Positions 9,549-17,564 of a stretch of 64,000 bases of DNA are shown here, one piece after another (the first letter of the stretch is position 1; every line of letters begins with the position of its first letter). The notes under the pieces are model-generated. The model did not search any database. It was not told the origin of the DNA and worked only from the letters and a program-made list of their open reading frames with translations. The position numbers and the translations under genes were made by a program. Location: positions 1,426,001 to 1,490,000 of the forward strand of contig NZ_VIKU02000001.1 in assembly GCF_009371985.2 (NCBI RefSeq). Direction: 5' to 3'. The stretch comes from Pelagihabitans pacificus (GTDB lineage Bacteria; Bacteroidota; Bacteroidia; Flavobacteriales; Flavobacteriaceae).

Positions 9549-11186
9549 CTAGTTCATTATTAAAAGTACCCAAGGGTTTTTGTCCGGTGCGGTAAAAGTA
9601 TTCCCGTTCACCTTTCCTATTTGTTTCGGATTCCCTGTTTTGGGATCAATCCAGTGGTAGTTGAGTGTTGTTGGTATGTTCAAAATGGTAATTTCTCCCC
9701 CCGTTTCGAGAAAAGAAAGGTATAATTCACCTTCCTTGGCCAGTAATGGTTGCCCGTTCGCCAAATCCCATCGTTTTTGAATATCGGTCATGTTCACATC
9801 CTTTAGGATTTGGCCCACAAGACCCACGTAGGTAGCGCCTTCCAATTGCATGGCGCCTTCCCAAGAAAGGGGCTGGTCGGTCCATGCCTGCCACCCTTCC
9901 TCATTTGGGCTTATTTTCCACTGCCAAAGGGAGGCCGCCCCGTAGACCACGCCCATGGTGCCCCCATGCATCAACTGCGACCAAGCCTCCTCTCCCTGCC
10001 ACCATCCGAGCCCATTTTGACCGGCATTCATTCCTTCATAGGTAGGTTCCCCATTAGCCACCGCTTTTGTGGGAAGGTAGTCGTACATGCGCGCTACCTT
10101 GTGATACTGATGCTCGCCCCCGTGACCGGTCTGTGCCCACTGGAAATCGAGCCAATCCTCGTCTTGGTGGGTCTTATTATAATGCATGCAATGCTTGGTA
10201 GGATCATTTTTGGCCCACTCGGCTACATAGTCGTCGCAGGGACTGTAATGAAGCCCGACCGGTTGCCCATAACAATCCCATTGTTGTAGCATTTCCCCGC
10301 TTTCCTTTATTCCCGGATCGTTACCATCGTGGTCTCCCGATATGAGCCAAAAAGCAGGCCGACTTCCGTAGCGGGCTAGGAGATATTTGGTATACCTCAC
10401 GTATTCTTCCGCCTCTACTTTCGTACCCAATACTTGTAATCCCTTCCATCCAAAACCGTGAAAGACGGGCTGAAAAACAGGAACGATCTCGTGGTCAAGC
10501 AGGATGTCCACCAAGGAATCGTAGTATTGGAAATAGTCGATATTCATCTCGTTGATATGTCCGTCCGATAAATCATTAAAAGCCCGTTTAAACCCTTGTT
10601 CGATATTGCGTCCGTCAGGGCCTTCGGCATTCATATCCGGCTGCAAGGTCATCATTAAGGCTGCATTAAAACCCTTACGATGTCGGTCTTTCGCGTACAC
10701 CTCTACCTGTTCCTTCGTAGCTCGGAAAGGAATGGCCCAAGGAGTGTCTGCAACTACTAAAAAAGACTTACCGGATTGATGCACTACGTTGCGAAAACCC
10801 GCGGACATCCTCAGCAATCCGTTTTTAATCAACTCATTATCGCCTTTATAGGGAAGCGACCGAAATACTCCCGATTGCCGATGGAGTCCTTTGTCAGACT
10901 CGTTGCTGGCTGTTGAAATCCATTGCCATTCGCCATCGGAATCCGGAGGGGAAAAACGGATTTTCCAAGTGTTACCACCGTCCCAAAAAGAGGGGCGAAG
11001 CAAGGTATCCCCTTTTTGGTTGGTAAACGTGGCCCATACGTCGACCTCGGTATACGGATTCCCGTAACTTTCCAAAGAGGTCAATATGATTTCATGGGTC
11101 GTCCATTGGGCGATTTGGACCGGTTCTTCTTGGCCCTGGAAAAATACGGGAACTAACAAGGTCCATGATAGAAATAAAAATTTCAT
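9549..11186 (-). CDS. apiosidase-like (DUF4038) secreted glycoside hydrolase with DUF5060 N-terminus
   Basis: The 545-residue protein begins with a signal peptide (MKFLFLSWTLLVPVFFQGQ). Residues about 25-95 form a beta-rich DUF5060-type domain (TYVDVWATF-like strands, SFWDGGNTWKIRFSPP). Residues about 115-440 are the TIM-barrel DUF4038/apiosidase-like catalytic region, with FLVVADTPWAIPF, a WLISGDHDGND segment, GHGGEHQY and an NGEPTYEG segment that may supply an acidic catalytic residue. A short beta-sandwich C-terminus carries a WIDPKTG segment. Characterised relatives cleave apiose or related sugars from plant polysaccharides. It ends the leftward run of catabolic genes, suggesting it releases the sugar used by the enzymes encoded upstream. 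Family call fairly firm; substrate unknown. Confidence 0.82.
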   Translation of the reverse strand: MKFLFLSWTLLVPVFFQGQEEPVQIAQWTTHEIILTSLESYGNPYTEVDVWATFTNQKGDTLLRPSFWDGGNTWKIRFSPPDSDGEWQWISTASNESDKGLHRQSGVFRSLPYKGDNELIKNGLLRMSAGFRNVVHQSGKSFLVVADTPWAIPFRATKEQVEVYAKDRHRKGFNAALMMTLQPDMNAEGPDGRNIEQGFKRAFNDLSDGHINEMNIDYFQYYDSLVDILLDHEIVPVFQPVFHGFGWKGLQVLGTKVEAEEYVRYTKYLLARYGSRPAFWLISGDHDGNDPGIKESGEMLQQWDCYGQPVGLHYSPCDDYVAEWAKNDPTKHCMHYNKTHQDEDWLDFQWAQTGHGGEHQYHKVARMYDYLPTKAVANGEPTYEGMNAGQNGLGWWQGEEAWSQLMHGGTMGVVYGAASLWQWKISPNEEGWQAWTDQPLSWEGAMQLEGATYVGLVGQILKDVNMTDIQKRWDLANGQPLLAKEGELYLSFLETGGEITILNIPTTLNYHWIDPKTGNPKQIGKVNGNTFTAPDKNPWVLLIMN

Positions 11187-11373
11187 GCTTTATTTTTTCT
11201 TTCGGGTCTTTTAAAAGTAGTGATTTTAAGTGGATAAGGAACCTGTCGGCCTTGGGATTCATCTACTAACTGCACAGGACTTCCGGACCAACCCGATCAA
11301 CACTATACATAGCCCCCAGGGAGGAAGGGTAGTAAAAATCATCATGGGTCGATTTTCGAGGAAATCTTAGCCA

Positions 11374-12327
11374 TTAGGCTAGCATCCCCCGATTGAAAAC
11401 ACAGTTTTCCTGATAGCTGGTTCCCCTCAAAATGCCTAAAACATTGTTGACCGTCAGCACGCACATCTGCCGATAGGTGGTGCTGGTTAGACTTCCCAAA
11501 TGGGCCGTCACCAACGAGTTTGGATGCGCTACCAGAGGGTTGTTCTTTTCAGGTGGTTCCATAGCCAATACATCGGCGGCAAAACCGGCAATTTGCTTCT
11601 CTTCCAAGGCTTTTAGCAGTGCCGCCTGGTCAATGATCTTCCCGCGTGCGGTATTGATGAGCAAGGCGTTGGGTTTCATTTTTTGAAACGCGGTACCGTT
11701 GATAAGGTGTTCGGTCTCCGATGTCAGGGGCAAATGAAGGGTGATGCAATCCGATTGCCGAAGTACCTCGTCAAAAGAAAGAAAATCGTAGGGCACATTT
11801 TCTTTATGGGCACTCCAATAAATGACCTGCATCCCTAGGGCCTTGGCAATGTTAGCCACTTTTTTGCCAATATTACCCAAACCCAGAATCCCCAAGGTCT
11901 TCCCGTTGATTTCATCCCCTGCGTATACGCTACGCCATCCCCAATCCCCATTTTTAACCGCAGAAATGGCGTGATAAAGGTTACGTTGTAGCATTAACAA
12001 TAGGGCAATGGTATGTTCCGCAATCGTAGCCGCATTGCTGTTCGGGGCATTGACTACCTTGATTTTACGTTTCGAGGCTTCTTCCACAGCGATATTATCA
12101 AGGCCTACGCCACAACGGGCGATGATTTGGAGACTAGGGCAAGCGTCCAGAACTTCTGGAGTCACTTGTCCCTTACCCCTCGTGATAATGACATCTATCG
12201 TTTGTTCCAAAAAGATCTCGTCTACCGATTTCTCACTATAGGCCTCAAAAACACGGATGTCCCGAGCCTCCTTGAGCAGTTCCATGGCTGATGGGTGAAT
12301 GGTCTCTAAAAGCAATATGTTTTTCAT
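11374..12327 (-). CDS. D-isomer-specific 2-hydroxyacid dehydrogenase
   Basis: An NAD(P)-dependent dehydrogenase of 317 residues. The Rossmann motif is GILGLGNIGKKVA at residues 146-158. The catalytic residues are in place: Arg228 in INTARGKI, Glu257 in AMEPPE and His276 in VTAHLGS. An ARCGVGLDNI segment at 70-79 marks the substrate domain of the phosphoglycerate dehydrogenase-like branch. The enzyme would interconvert a 2-ketoacid and a D-2-hydroxyacid. No ACT domain is present, so it is unlikely to be the serine-pathway enzyme. It follows the VOC gene after 204 bp, in the same direction as the enolase-superfamily and TIM-barrel genes, which suggests sugar-acid metabolism. Substrate inferred only from context. 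Confidence 0.9.
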   Translation of the reverse strand: MKNILLLETIHPSAMELLKEARDIRVFEAYSEKSVDEIFLEQTIDVIITRGKGQVTPEVLDACPSLQIIARCGVGLDNIAVEEASKRKIKVVNAPNSNAATIAEHTIALLLMLQRNLYHAISAVKNGDWGWRSVYAGDEINGKTLGILGLGNIGKKVANIAKALGMQVIYWSAHKENVPYDFLSFDEVLRQSDCITLHLPLTSETEHLINGTAFQKMKPNALLINTARGKIIDQAALLKALEEKQIAGFAADVLAMEPPEKNNPLVAHPNSLVTAHLGSLTSTTYRQMCVLTVNNVLGILRGTSYQENCVFNRGMLA

Positions 12328-12531
12328 AGACGTATTGAAATTTCATTTCTGTGAAGGCAAAAACTCTTTTTCCCTCATGGTGATTTGAGTTTTTTTGGGC
12401 TTAGATTTCGGGCAAGGGCGCCTCGACAAGCCTCATCTAAACCAAGCAAAATAGCGCGGCCTCACAGTCGTATTCCAAAATGGAAGAAGGATCTTATCCC
12501 GACCACTCTCGAACCTGCTACTCGTAACTCT

Positions 12532-13023
12532 TTAGGTATCTCCATGATAAAGGGTCGCATCCTTGGATTTGTAGCCCCTGAAATCATTTCGCCCGGAGAC
12601 GTAGATGCCGTCTTGATAGAGCTCGTCTTCAAAAATGGCTTTATCAATAGGCGCGCCAGGTGCTGATGAAATTTCCACTAGATTTCCCGAAGGGTCCCTA
12701 ACGAACATTTGTATGGCACCGTCGGGGAGTTGACGCACTTTGCCCCAGGGTGCGATATCAATGACCCCCAACTCTTTCATCCGGAAGAAAATGGTGTTGA
12801 TATCATCGACCTGTACGCAGATATGTCCTCGAAACGAATAGACATCGTCCCATTCGGTCAAATGTAATTGTTGTTCCTCATTGAACTTAAAAAAGGCCGT
12901 TGGGTAGTCGAATAAGAAGGCGGGAATCGGTTCCAATCCCAGCTCGTGCTCGTAAAACTCGCAGGCTTCCTCCAGATTGCTGACCACCAAGGCCACATGA
13001 TTGATTTTGACTGCCTTTGCCAT
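12532..13023 (-). CDS. VOC-superfamily (glyoxalase/dioxygenase-like) protein
   Basis: A 163-residue vicinal-oxygen-chelate protein with two beta-alpha-beta-beta-beta modules. The first opens with KINHVALVVSNLEEACEFYE and the second with RGHICVQVDDI. The possible metal ligands are His10 in NHVALVV, His54 in LHLTEW, His67 in GHICVQV and Glu116 in LVEISSAPG. The C-terminal half of the barrel contains FVRDPSGNLVEI, a signature of glyoxalase I and ring-cleaving dioxygenases. Its ATG is 11 bp after the enolase-family stop, so it is in the same operon. The family covers isomerases, lyases and dioxygenases; context suggests action on a sugar-acid intermediate, which is inference. Confidence 0.85.
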   Translation of the reverse strand: MAKAVKINHVALVVSNLEEACEFYEHELGLEPIPAFLFDYPTAFFKFNEEQQLHLTEWDDVYSFRGHICVQVDDINTIFFRMKELGVIDIAPWGKVRQLPDGAIQMFVRDPSGNLVEISSAPGAPIDKAIFEDELYQDGIYVSGRNDFRGYKSKDATLYHGDT

Positions 13024-13034
13024 GATCGTATTAT

Positions 13035-14195
13035 TTACTGTTTAAACTCTCTTACAAAATCCCAGTTGGGAGTGACCCCTAATCCCGGTGCGGAGGGGAC
13101 TTGGATCATTCCGTTTTTCGCGGTTATTTTTTCGTTGACCAAGTCGTACATCATCGGGTTGCCTCCCAATGAAAACTCGATGACATTGGCAGAGGGAGCG
13201 GCAAAAGCCACGGAGACCCCAGCCATAAACGAAAAGGCCGAACCCCAACAATGAGGTGCCAATTCCAATTGATAGGTATGGGCCAATTGGGCGGTGCGCA
13301 TCGCTTCGGTAATGCCACCGACGATTGCACAATCGGGTTGTAACACGTCCAAGGCCCTTAGTTCGATCAAATCACGCATATCAAAGGCGGTGTATTCACT
13401 TTCTCCTGCCGCTATGGGAATATTGGTGGACTGTCTTACTTCCGCCGTTCCCCGTCGGTTGTCTGGATTAATTGGTTCTTCGAACCAATAGAGGTCGCAA
13501 TCTTCGACCGCACTGCAAAACCGTTTGGCCTCCGGTACGCTAAAAGTACCATGGGCATCTGCCATAAGCTTTATATTCCCGGACAGCGCTTCCCTTGCGG
13601 CACGTACCCGTCGAACACTATCGTTCACCGTGGCATCCATGACACCCACTCGCATTTTGACGCCTTTGAATCCCATATTGGTATAACTCAATAGCTGTTG
13701 ACCGATCTGGGCCTCATCGGCCCAACCCCCACTGGCATAGGCTTCCATTTCTTGCCGACAAGGACCTCCCAACAGTTCCACTACGGGAACGCCCAGGGAT
13801 TTTCCCTTTAAATCCCACAAAGCCGTATCGACCCCGCTCAACGCTGAAATGGTCAATCCCCGTCGCCCCAAAATAGGAAATTTTCTTCCCCTGGTAAGTG
13901 CATAATGATCACGGGGACCGTTGTAGACATGTTCCCATATTTTCGTGATGTTCCGTGCATCCTTCCCTATCAGTTGGGGCTTTATATCGTTTTCTATACA
14001 ATGAACGATAGAGGCACACGAGCCCGAGGAGCCTACCGCCGCCTTGGCCTCTCCGAAGCCCTGAAGACCATCTTTGGTGGTCACGACTACCAACGTCATA
14101 TCAAAATGGGTCAATAGGCCATAATCCGACCGATGTTGTTTATCGGTCTCAATCGGACATCGCAGCCAATACGCCTCTATGTTCGCAATCTTCAT
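13035..14195 (-). CDS. mandelate racemase / enolase-superfamily sugar-acid dehydratase or cycloisomerase
   Basis: A 386-residue enzyme with the two-domain enolase-superfamily layout: an N-terminal capping domain and a modified TIM barrel. Three metal ligands are clear: Asp213 in LMADAHG, Glu239 in YWFEEPI and Glu265 in AAGESEY. Acid/base candidates are Lys180 in KGVKMRVG, where the second Lys of the usual KxK is replaced by Arg, and His315 in APHCWGS. The family abstracts a proton next to a carboxylate and then dehydrates or isomerises; most relatives with this layout work on hexonic or aldaric acids. It lies 3 bp after the TIM-barrel gene and 11 bp before the VOC gene, so it is a core operon member. 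Specificity unassigned. Confidence 0.9.
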   Translation of the reverse strand: MKIANIEAYWLRCPIETDKQHRSDYGLLTHFDMTLVVVTTKDGLQGFGEAKAAVGSSGSCASIVHCIENDIKPQLIGKDARNITKIWEHVYNGPRDHYALTRGRKFPILGRRGLTISALSGVDTALWDLKGKSLGVPVVELLGGPCRQEMEAYASGGWADEAQIGQQLLSYTNMGFKGVKMRVGVMDATVNDSVRRVRAAREALSGNIKLMADAHGTFSVPEAKRFCSAVEDCDLYWFEEPINPDNRRGTAEVRQSTNIPIAAGESEYTAFDMRDLIELRALDVLQPDCAIVGGITEAMRTAQLAHTYQLELAPHCWGSAFSFMAGVSVAFAAPSANVIEFSLGGNPMMYDLVNEKITAKNGMIQVPSAPGLGVTPNWDFVREFKQ

Positions 14196-14198
14196 CCG

Positions 14199-15083
14199 TT
14201 ACAAAAATGGCGTTAGGGTTTCGACCGATTTTTGGGTCAACATCTCGTAAAACTCCCTCGTAACGGCGGCGCTACCGTGGTCTTCCAGGAATTTTCGCTG
14301 TTCTTCACTTAACCCTTGTGGGTTGGTGTCAATGGAATTTGGATAGGGGTTCGCAGGGGTTCTATCGATGGGGGCACAGAATTCGACCGACAGCACGGAA
14401 TCGTAATCGATCTCCCTGAGGGTGTCCGTTATTTTTTTCCAGTTTAGCTTTCCCATTCCAGGGGCCATACGGTTGTTATCGGCCACATGAAAGTTCACCA
14501 ATCGGCCTTTGGCCCGTCGAATGGCGGCGCAGAGATCATCTTCTTCCAAGTTCATATGGAAAGTGTCGAGACAAACCCCACAATTCGGGCCGACCGCTTC
14601 TGCCAACGCCAAGGCCTGATCAGCTCGATTGATAAAATAGGTCTCAAATCTATTAATGGGTTCTATGCCAATTAAGAGACCTTCGGCCTCGGTATACGCA
14701 TAGACCTTCCGAATACCCTCTATGGCCCATTGCCATTCCTCTTCGGGCCGGCCATCGGGTACTGTTTTTCCGACCGTAGCGGGAACCAACGAAATTACCG
14801 ATCCTCCCAATTCTTTCACCATTTTTGCCAGGTCCAAGACGTATTGGACCGACTTTTCCCGTTGCGTTTTGTCCCTGGCAAGCATATTGCGATCCTCGAG
14901 CATTAAGGTTACCGTTCCCCAACAGGAGACACCATAACTGTCCAAGAGTCGTTTTACTTCTTCTGTATCATACATTTCAGGCGCACCTTGAATTTCCAAT
15001 TTGGTGTAGCCCAGGTTGGAAATTCGGCGCACGGTTTCTTCCAGAGGTTCGGCCCGCATCCAATTGTGTATCGCTAATTCCAT
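14199..15083 (-). CDS. sugar phosphate isomerase/epimerase-like TIM-barrel protein
   Basis: A 294-residue AP-endonuclease-2-type (xylose isomerase-like) TIM barrel. Metal-site segments are visible: GIEPINRFE near residue 147, CLDTFHMNLEEDD near 195, NFHVADNN near 218 and the C-terminal SVEFCAP. This order (Glu, Asp-x-x-His, His-x-x-Asp, Glu) is that of the hydroxypyruvate isomerase, tagatose epimerase and IolE branch. The enzyme would move a carbonyl or epimerise a sugar or sugar acid. It is the first gene of the leftward run of catabolic enzymes and is separated from the next gene by 3 bp. There is no signal peptide. The exact reaction cannot be told from the sequence. Confidence 0.88.
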   Translation of the reverse strand: MELAIHNWMRAEPLEETVRRISNLGYTKLEIQGAPEMYDTEEVKRLLDSYGVSCWGTVTLMLEDRNMLARDKTQREKSVQYVLDLAKMVKELGGSVISLVPATVGKTVPDGRPEEEWQWAIEGIRKVYAYTEAEGLLIGIEPINRFETYFINRADQALALAEAVGPNCGVCLDTFHMNLEEDDLCAAIRRAKGRLVNFHVADNNRMAPGMGKLNWKKITDTLREIDYDSVLSVEFCAPIDRTPANPYPNSIDTNPQGLSEEQRKFLEDHGSAAVTREFYEMLTQKSVETLTPFL

Positions 15084-15218
15084 AGGGTGGGTTGCTTGAT
15101 AGGATTTCTGAAAGTTACTTTAAATTTTTTAACTTCTTACTTCCTGAAACAAGCAAAATGGACTTTTATTCCTTCAAAATGAAGCAATTTTTGGCGACAA
15201 TGGAACTAAAAAGCAACC

Positions 15219-15452
15219 CTATCCTGAAAACGGTTCCGTTTTCCATACGGTAATAGCGATATCTTCTTTCGCAATAGGGTAGTTGTCACCGGCAACCATT
15301 TGGAAAAAATGCGAAGCCGATTCCCTTAGAATCTTGTCTTCCAAAAGTGAGGGGTCGATGTCGCCACTTTCCTGTTTCCATATGAAAATAGAATTCTGCT
15401 CTACTTGAACAACACGATGTTTCGCGGTAAATTGGGCAATATAAAAGGTCAT
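15219..15452 (-). CDS. small hypothetical protein, 77 aa
   Basis: I do not recognise this family. The product is acidic and soluble, with a strand-like start (MTFYIAQFTAKHRVVQVEQN) followed by an amphipathic helix (PSLLEDKILRESASHFFQM) and a C-terminal strand (IAITVWKTEPF). No signal peptide or metal motif is visible. It sits between lepA (stop 125 bp upstream) and the catabolic genes on the same strand. The balanced composition and lack of a competing ORF make it a plausible gene, but with no recognisable motif the call stays tentative. Confidence 0.55.
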   Translation of the reverse strand: MTFYIAQFTAKHRVVQVEQNSIFIWKQESGDIDPSLLEDKILRESASHFFQMVAGDNYPIAKEDIAITVWKTEPFSG

Positions 15453-15577
15453 TGGTTTGGGAGACTATTAATCGCAAATATAACTTTACGTACACAAAGA
15501 TATTGTCTTGTCCGGTGTTAAATGTAGGAAAATAAAAAAGGTTCTTGTTTGGGGAGTATTCGTTTGGGGACGGACTT

Positions 15578-17374
15578 TTAGTCGTTTAGCTTCAATACCG
15601 CCATGAATGCCTGCTGTGGAATTTCCACATTCCCTACTTGTCGCATGCGCTTTTTGCCCTTCTTCTGCTTTTCAAGCAGCTTTCGTTTACGGGAGATGTC
15701 CCCTCCATAACACTTGGCGGTCACATCTTTACGCAATGCTTTGATGGTCTCCCTTGAAATGATTTTGGAACCGATCGCCGCCTGTATCGGAATATCGAAC
15801 TGTTGACGGGGAATCAATTCCTTTAGTTTCTCGCACATTTTTTTCCCAATGGTTACCGCGTTGTCAAAATGAATCAAGGCAGAGAGTGCATCCACAGGCT
15901 GGCTGTTCAACAAGATATCGACACGTACCAATTTTGAAACGCGCATCCCGATCGGTGCATAGTCGAACGAGGCGTAGCCCTTGGATACCGTTTTTAGGCG
16001 GTCGTAAAAATCGAACACGATTTCGGCAAGGGGCATATCAAAAGTCAACTCTACCCGATCCGTAGTGAGATAGGTCTGGTTGGTTATCAAACCACGCTTA
16101 TCGATACACAGCGACATTACGTTGCCCACAAAATCCGATTTGGTGATGATGGTCGCTTTGATATAGGGTTCCTCGACCCGGTCGATGGTCGAAGGATCTG
16201 GAAGATCTGTGGGGTTATTGACGACGATGGCCGTTTCAGGGTCTTTTCGGGTATATGCGTGGTAGCTAACGTTGGGGACCGTGGTTATGACCGTCATATC
16301 GAACTCCCGTTCCAACCGTTCCTGAATGATTTCCATGTGGAGCATCCCCAAGAATCCACAACGAAAACCAAAACCTAAGGCAGCACTGCTTTCAGGTGTA
16401 AATACCAATGAGGCATCGTTCAATTGTAATTTTTCCATGGAAGAACGCAGTTCCTCGAAATCCTCCGTATCCACGGGATAGATTCCCGCGAAGACCATGG
16501 GTTTAACATCCTCAAAACCTTCAATCGCATTCCGGGTAGGGTTTGCAGCATCGGTAATCGTATCCCCTACCTTTACCTCACGCGCATCCTTGATGCCCGT
16601 AATCAGATATCCTACATCCCCTGCCTTGATACTCTGTTTGGGATGCTGCTTTAGTTTCAAGGTTCCCACCTCATCGGCAAAATAGCTTTTGTCCGTTGCG
16701 ACAAATTTTATCTTTTGTCCTTTTTTAATTTCCCCATTGATGACTCGGAAATAGGTCTCTACCCCTCGGAACGGATTGTAGACCGAATCGAACACCAAGG
16801 CCTGTAAAGGTTCGTTGACCGTTCCTTTAGGGGCCGGTATGCGTTCGATAATGGCAGTCAATATCTCCTCGATGCCGATGCCTGTTTTTGCGCTGGCCGG
16901 GATAACCTCCTCGGGCTTGCATCCCAATAGGTCGACGATATCGTCCGTGACCTCTTCCGGGTTGGCGCTGGGCAAATCGACCTTATTGAGTACGGGGATG
17001 ATTTCCAAGTCGTTTTCCAGGGCCAGGTATAGGTTACTGATGGTTTGGGCCTGAATGCTTTGTGCGGCATCGACCACCAAGAGTGCCCCCTCGCAAGCAG
17101 CTATCGAACGGGAAACCTCATAGGAAAAATCCACATGACCAGGGGTATCGATCAAGTTAAGTACATACTCCACTCCTTGGTAGGTGTAATCCATTTGAAT
17201 CGCGTGGCTTTTGATGGTGATGCCACGTTCCCGCTCCAAATCCATATTATCGAGCAATTGTTCTTTCTTTTCACGATCGGTCACCGATCCCGTAAAGTCT
17301 AACAAACGATCTGCCAAGGTACTTTTACCATGGTCGATATGGGCTATAATACAAAAGTTGCGAATGTGCTTCAT
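15578..17374 (-). CDS. lepA: elongation factor 4 (LepA), ribosomal back-translocase GTPase
   Basis: The 598-residue protein is full length for LepA. GTPase motifs are in order: G1 [15 protein letters not shown] at residues 11-25, G3 DTPGHVDF, G4 NKVDLPSA and a G5-like SAKTGIG. It continues through the EF-G-like domains to the LepA-specific C-terminal domain ([19 protein letters not shown]), which reaches the peptidyl-transferase centre. LepA binds ribosomes and influences translocation and initiation. It is cytoplasmic and partly membrane associated. It is preceded by a candidate promoter and is probably the first gene of its transcript. Confidence 0.98.
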   Translation of the reverse strand: MKHIRNFCIIAHIDHGKSTLADRLLDFTGSVTDREKKEQLLDNMDLERERGITIKSHAIQMDYTYQGVEYVLNLIDTPGHVDFSYEVSRSIAACEGALLVVDAAQSIQAQTISNLYLALENDLEIIPVLNKVDLPSANPEEVTDDIVDLLGCKPEEVIPASAKTGIGIEEILTAIIERIPAPKGTVNEPLQALVFDSVYNPFRGVETYFRVINGEIKKGQKIKFVATDKSYFADEVGTLKLKQHPKQSIKAGDVGYLITGIKDAREVKVGDTITDAANPTRNAIEGFEDVKPMVFAGIYPVDTEDFEELRSSMEKLQLNDASLVFTPESSAALGFGFRCGFLGMLHMEIIQERLEREFDMTVITTVPNVSYHAYTRKDPETAIVVNNPTDLPDPSTIDRVEEPYIKATIITKSDFVGNVMSLCIDKRGLITNQTYLTTDRVELTFDMPLAEIVFDFYDRLKTVSKGYASFDYAPIGMRVSKLVRVDILLNSQPVDALSALIHFDNAVTIGKKMCEKLKELIPRQQFDIPIQAAIGSKIISRETIKALRKDVTAKCYGGDISRKRKLLEKQKKGKKRMRQVGNVEIPQQAFMAVLKLND

Positions 17375-17415
17375 ACTTCTTTTTTCTTCAACCGAGGAGG
17401 TTTCAGGAGCGATGG

Positions 17416-17423
17416 CAAAGATA
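17416..17423 (-). promoter_or_regulatory. candidate Bacteroidota -7 box for lepA
   Basis: On the minus strand the sequence reads TATCTTTG, a full match to the Bacteroidota sigma-A -7 consensus TAnnTTTG, 42 bp upstream of the lepA ATG. No well-spaced TTG -33 element is evident, so this is tentative. Confidence 0.45.
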
Positions 17424-17536
17424 ACGCAAAATCTAAAGGGTATTGCTAGGTCCCTACAATAATGTCAAATTATACACATAATCGAAAAATATAGGTACGC
17501 CCACAGTTTTTGTAGGTAATTACGGATTTATTGTGT

Positions 17537-17544
17537 TAGCTTTG
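17537..17544 (+). promoter_or_regulatory. candidate -7 box for the outer-membrane barrel gene
   Basis: TAGCTTTG matches TAnnTTTG exactly, 20 bp before the GTG start at 17565. A TTTTTG at about 17507-17512 could serve as -33, but the 24-bp spacer is longer than the usual 19-21. The short leader leaves little room for regulation. Confidence 0.5.
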
Positions 17545-17564
17545 GCACTTTAGTAGCGTATTCT

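Noticed and set aside
11374..12327. Phosphoglycerate dehydrogenase (serA)
   Set aside because: No ACT or other regulatory domain, length is short, and gene context is sugar-acid catabolism.
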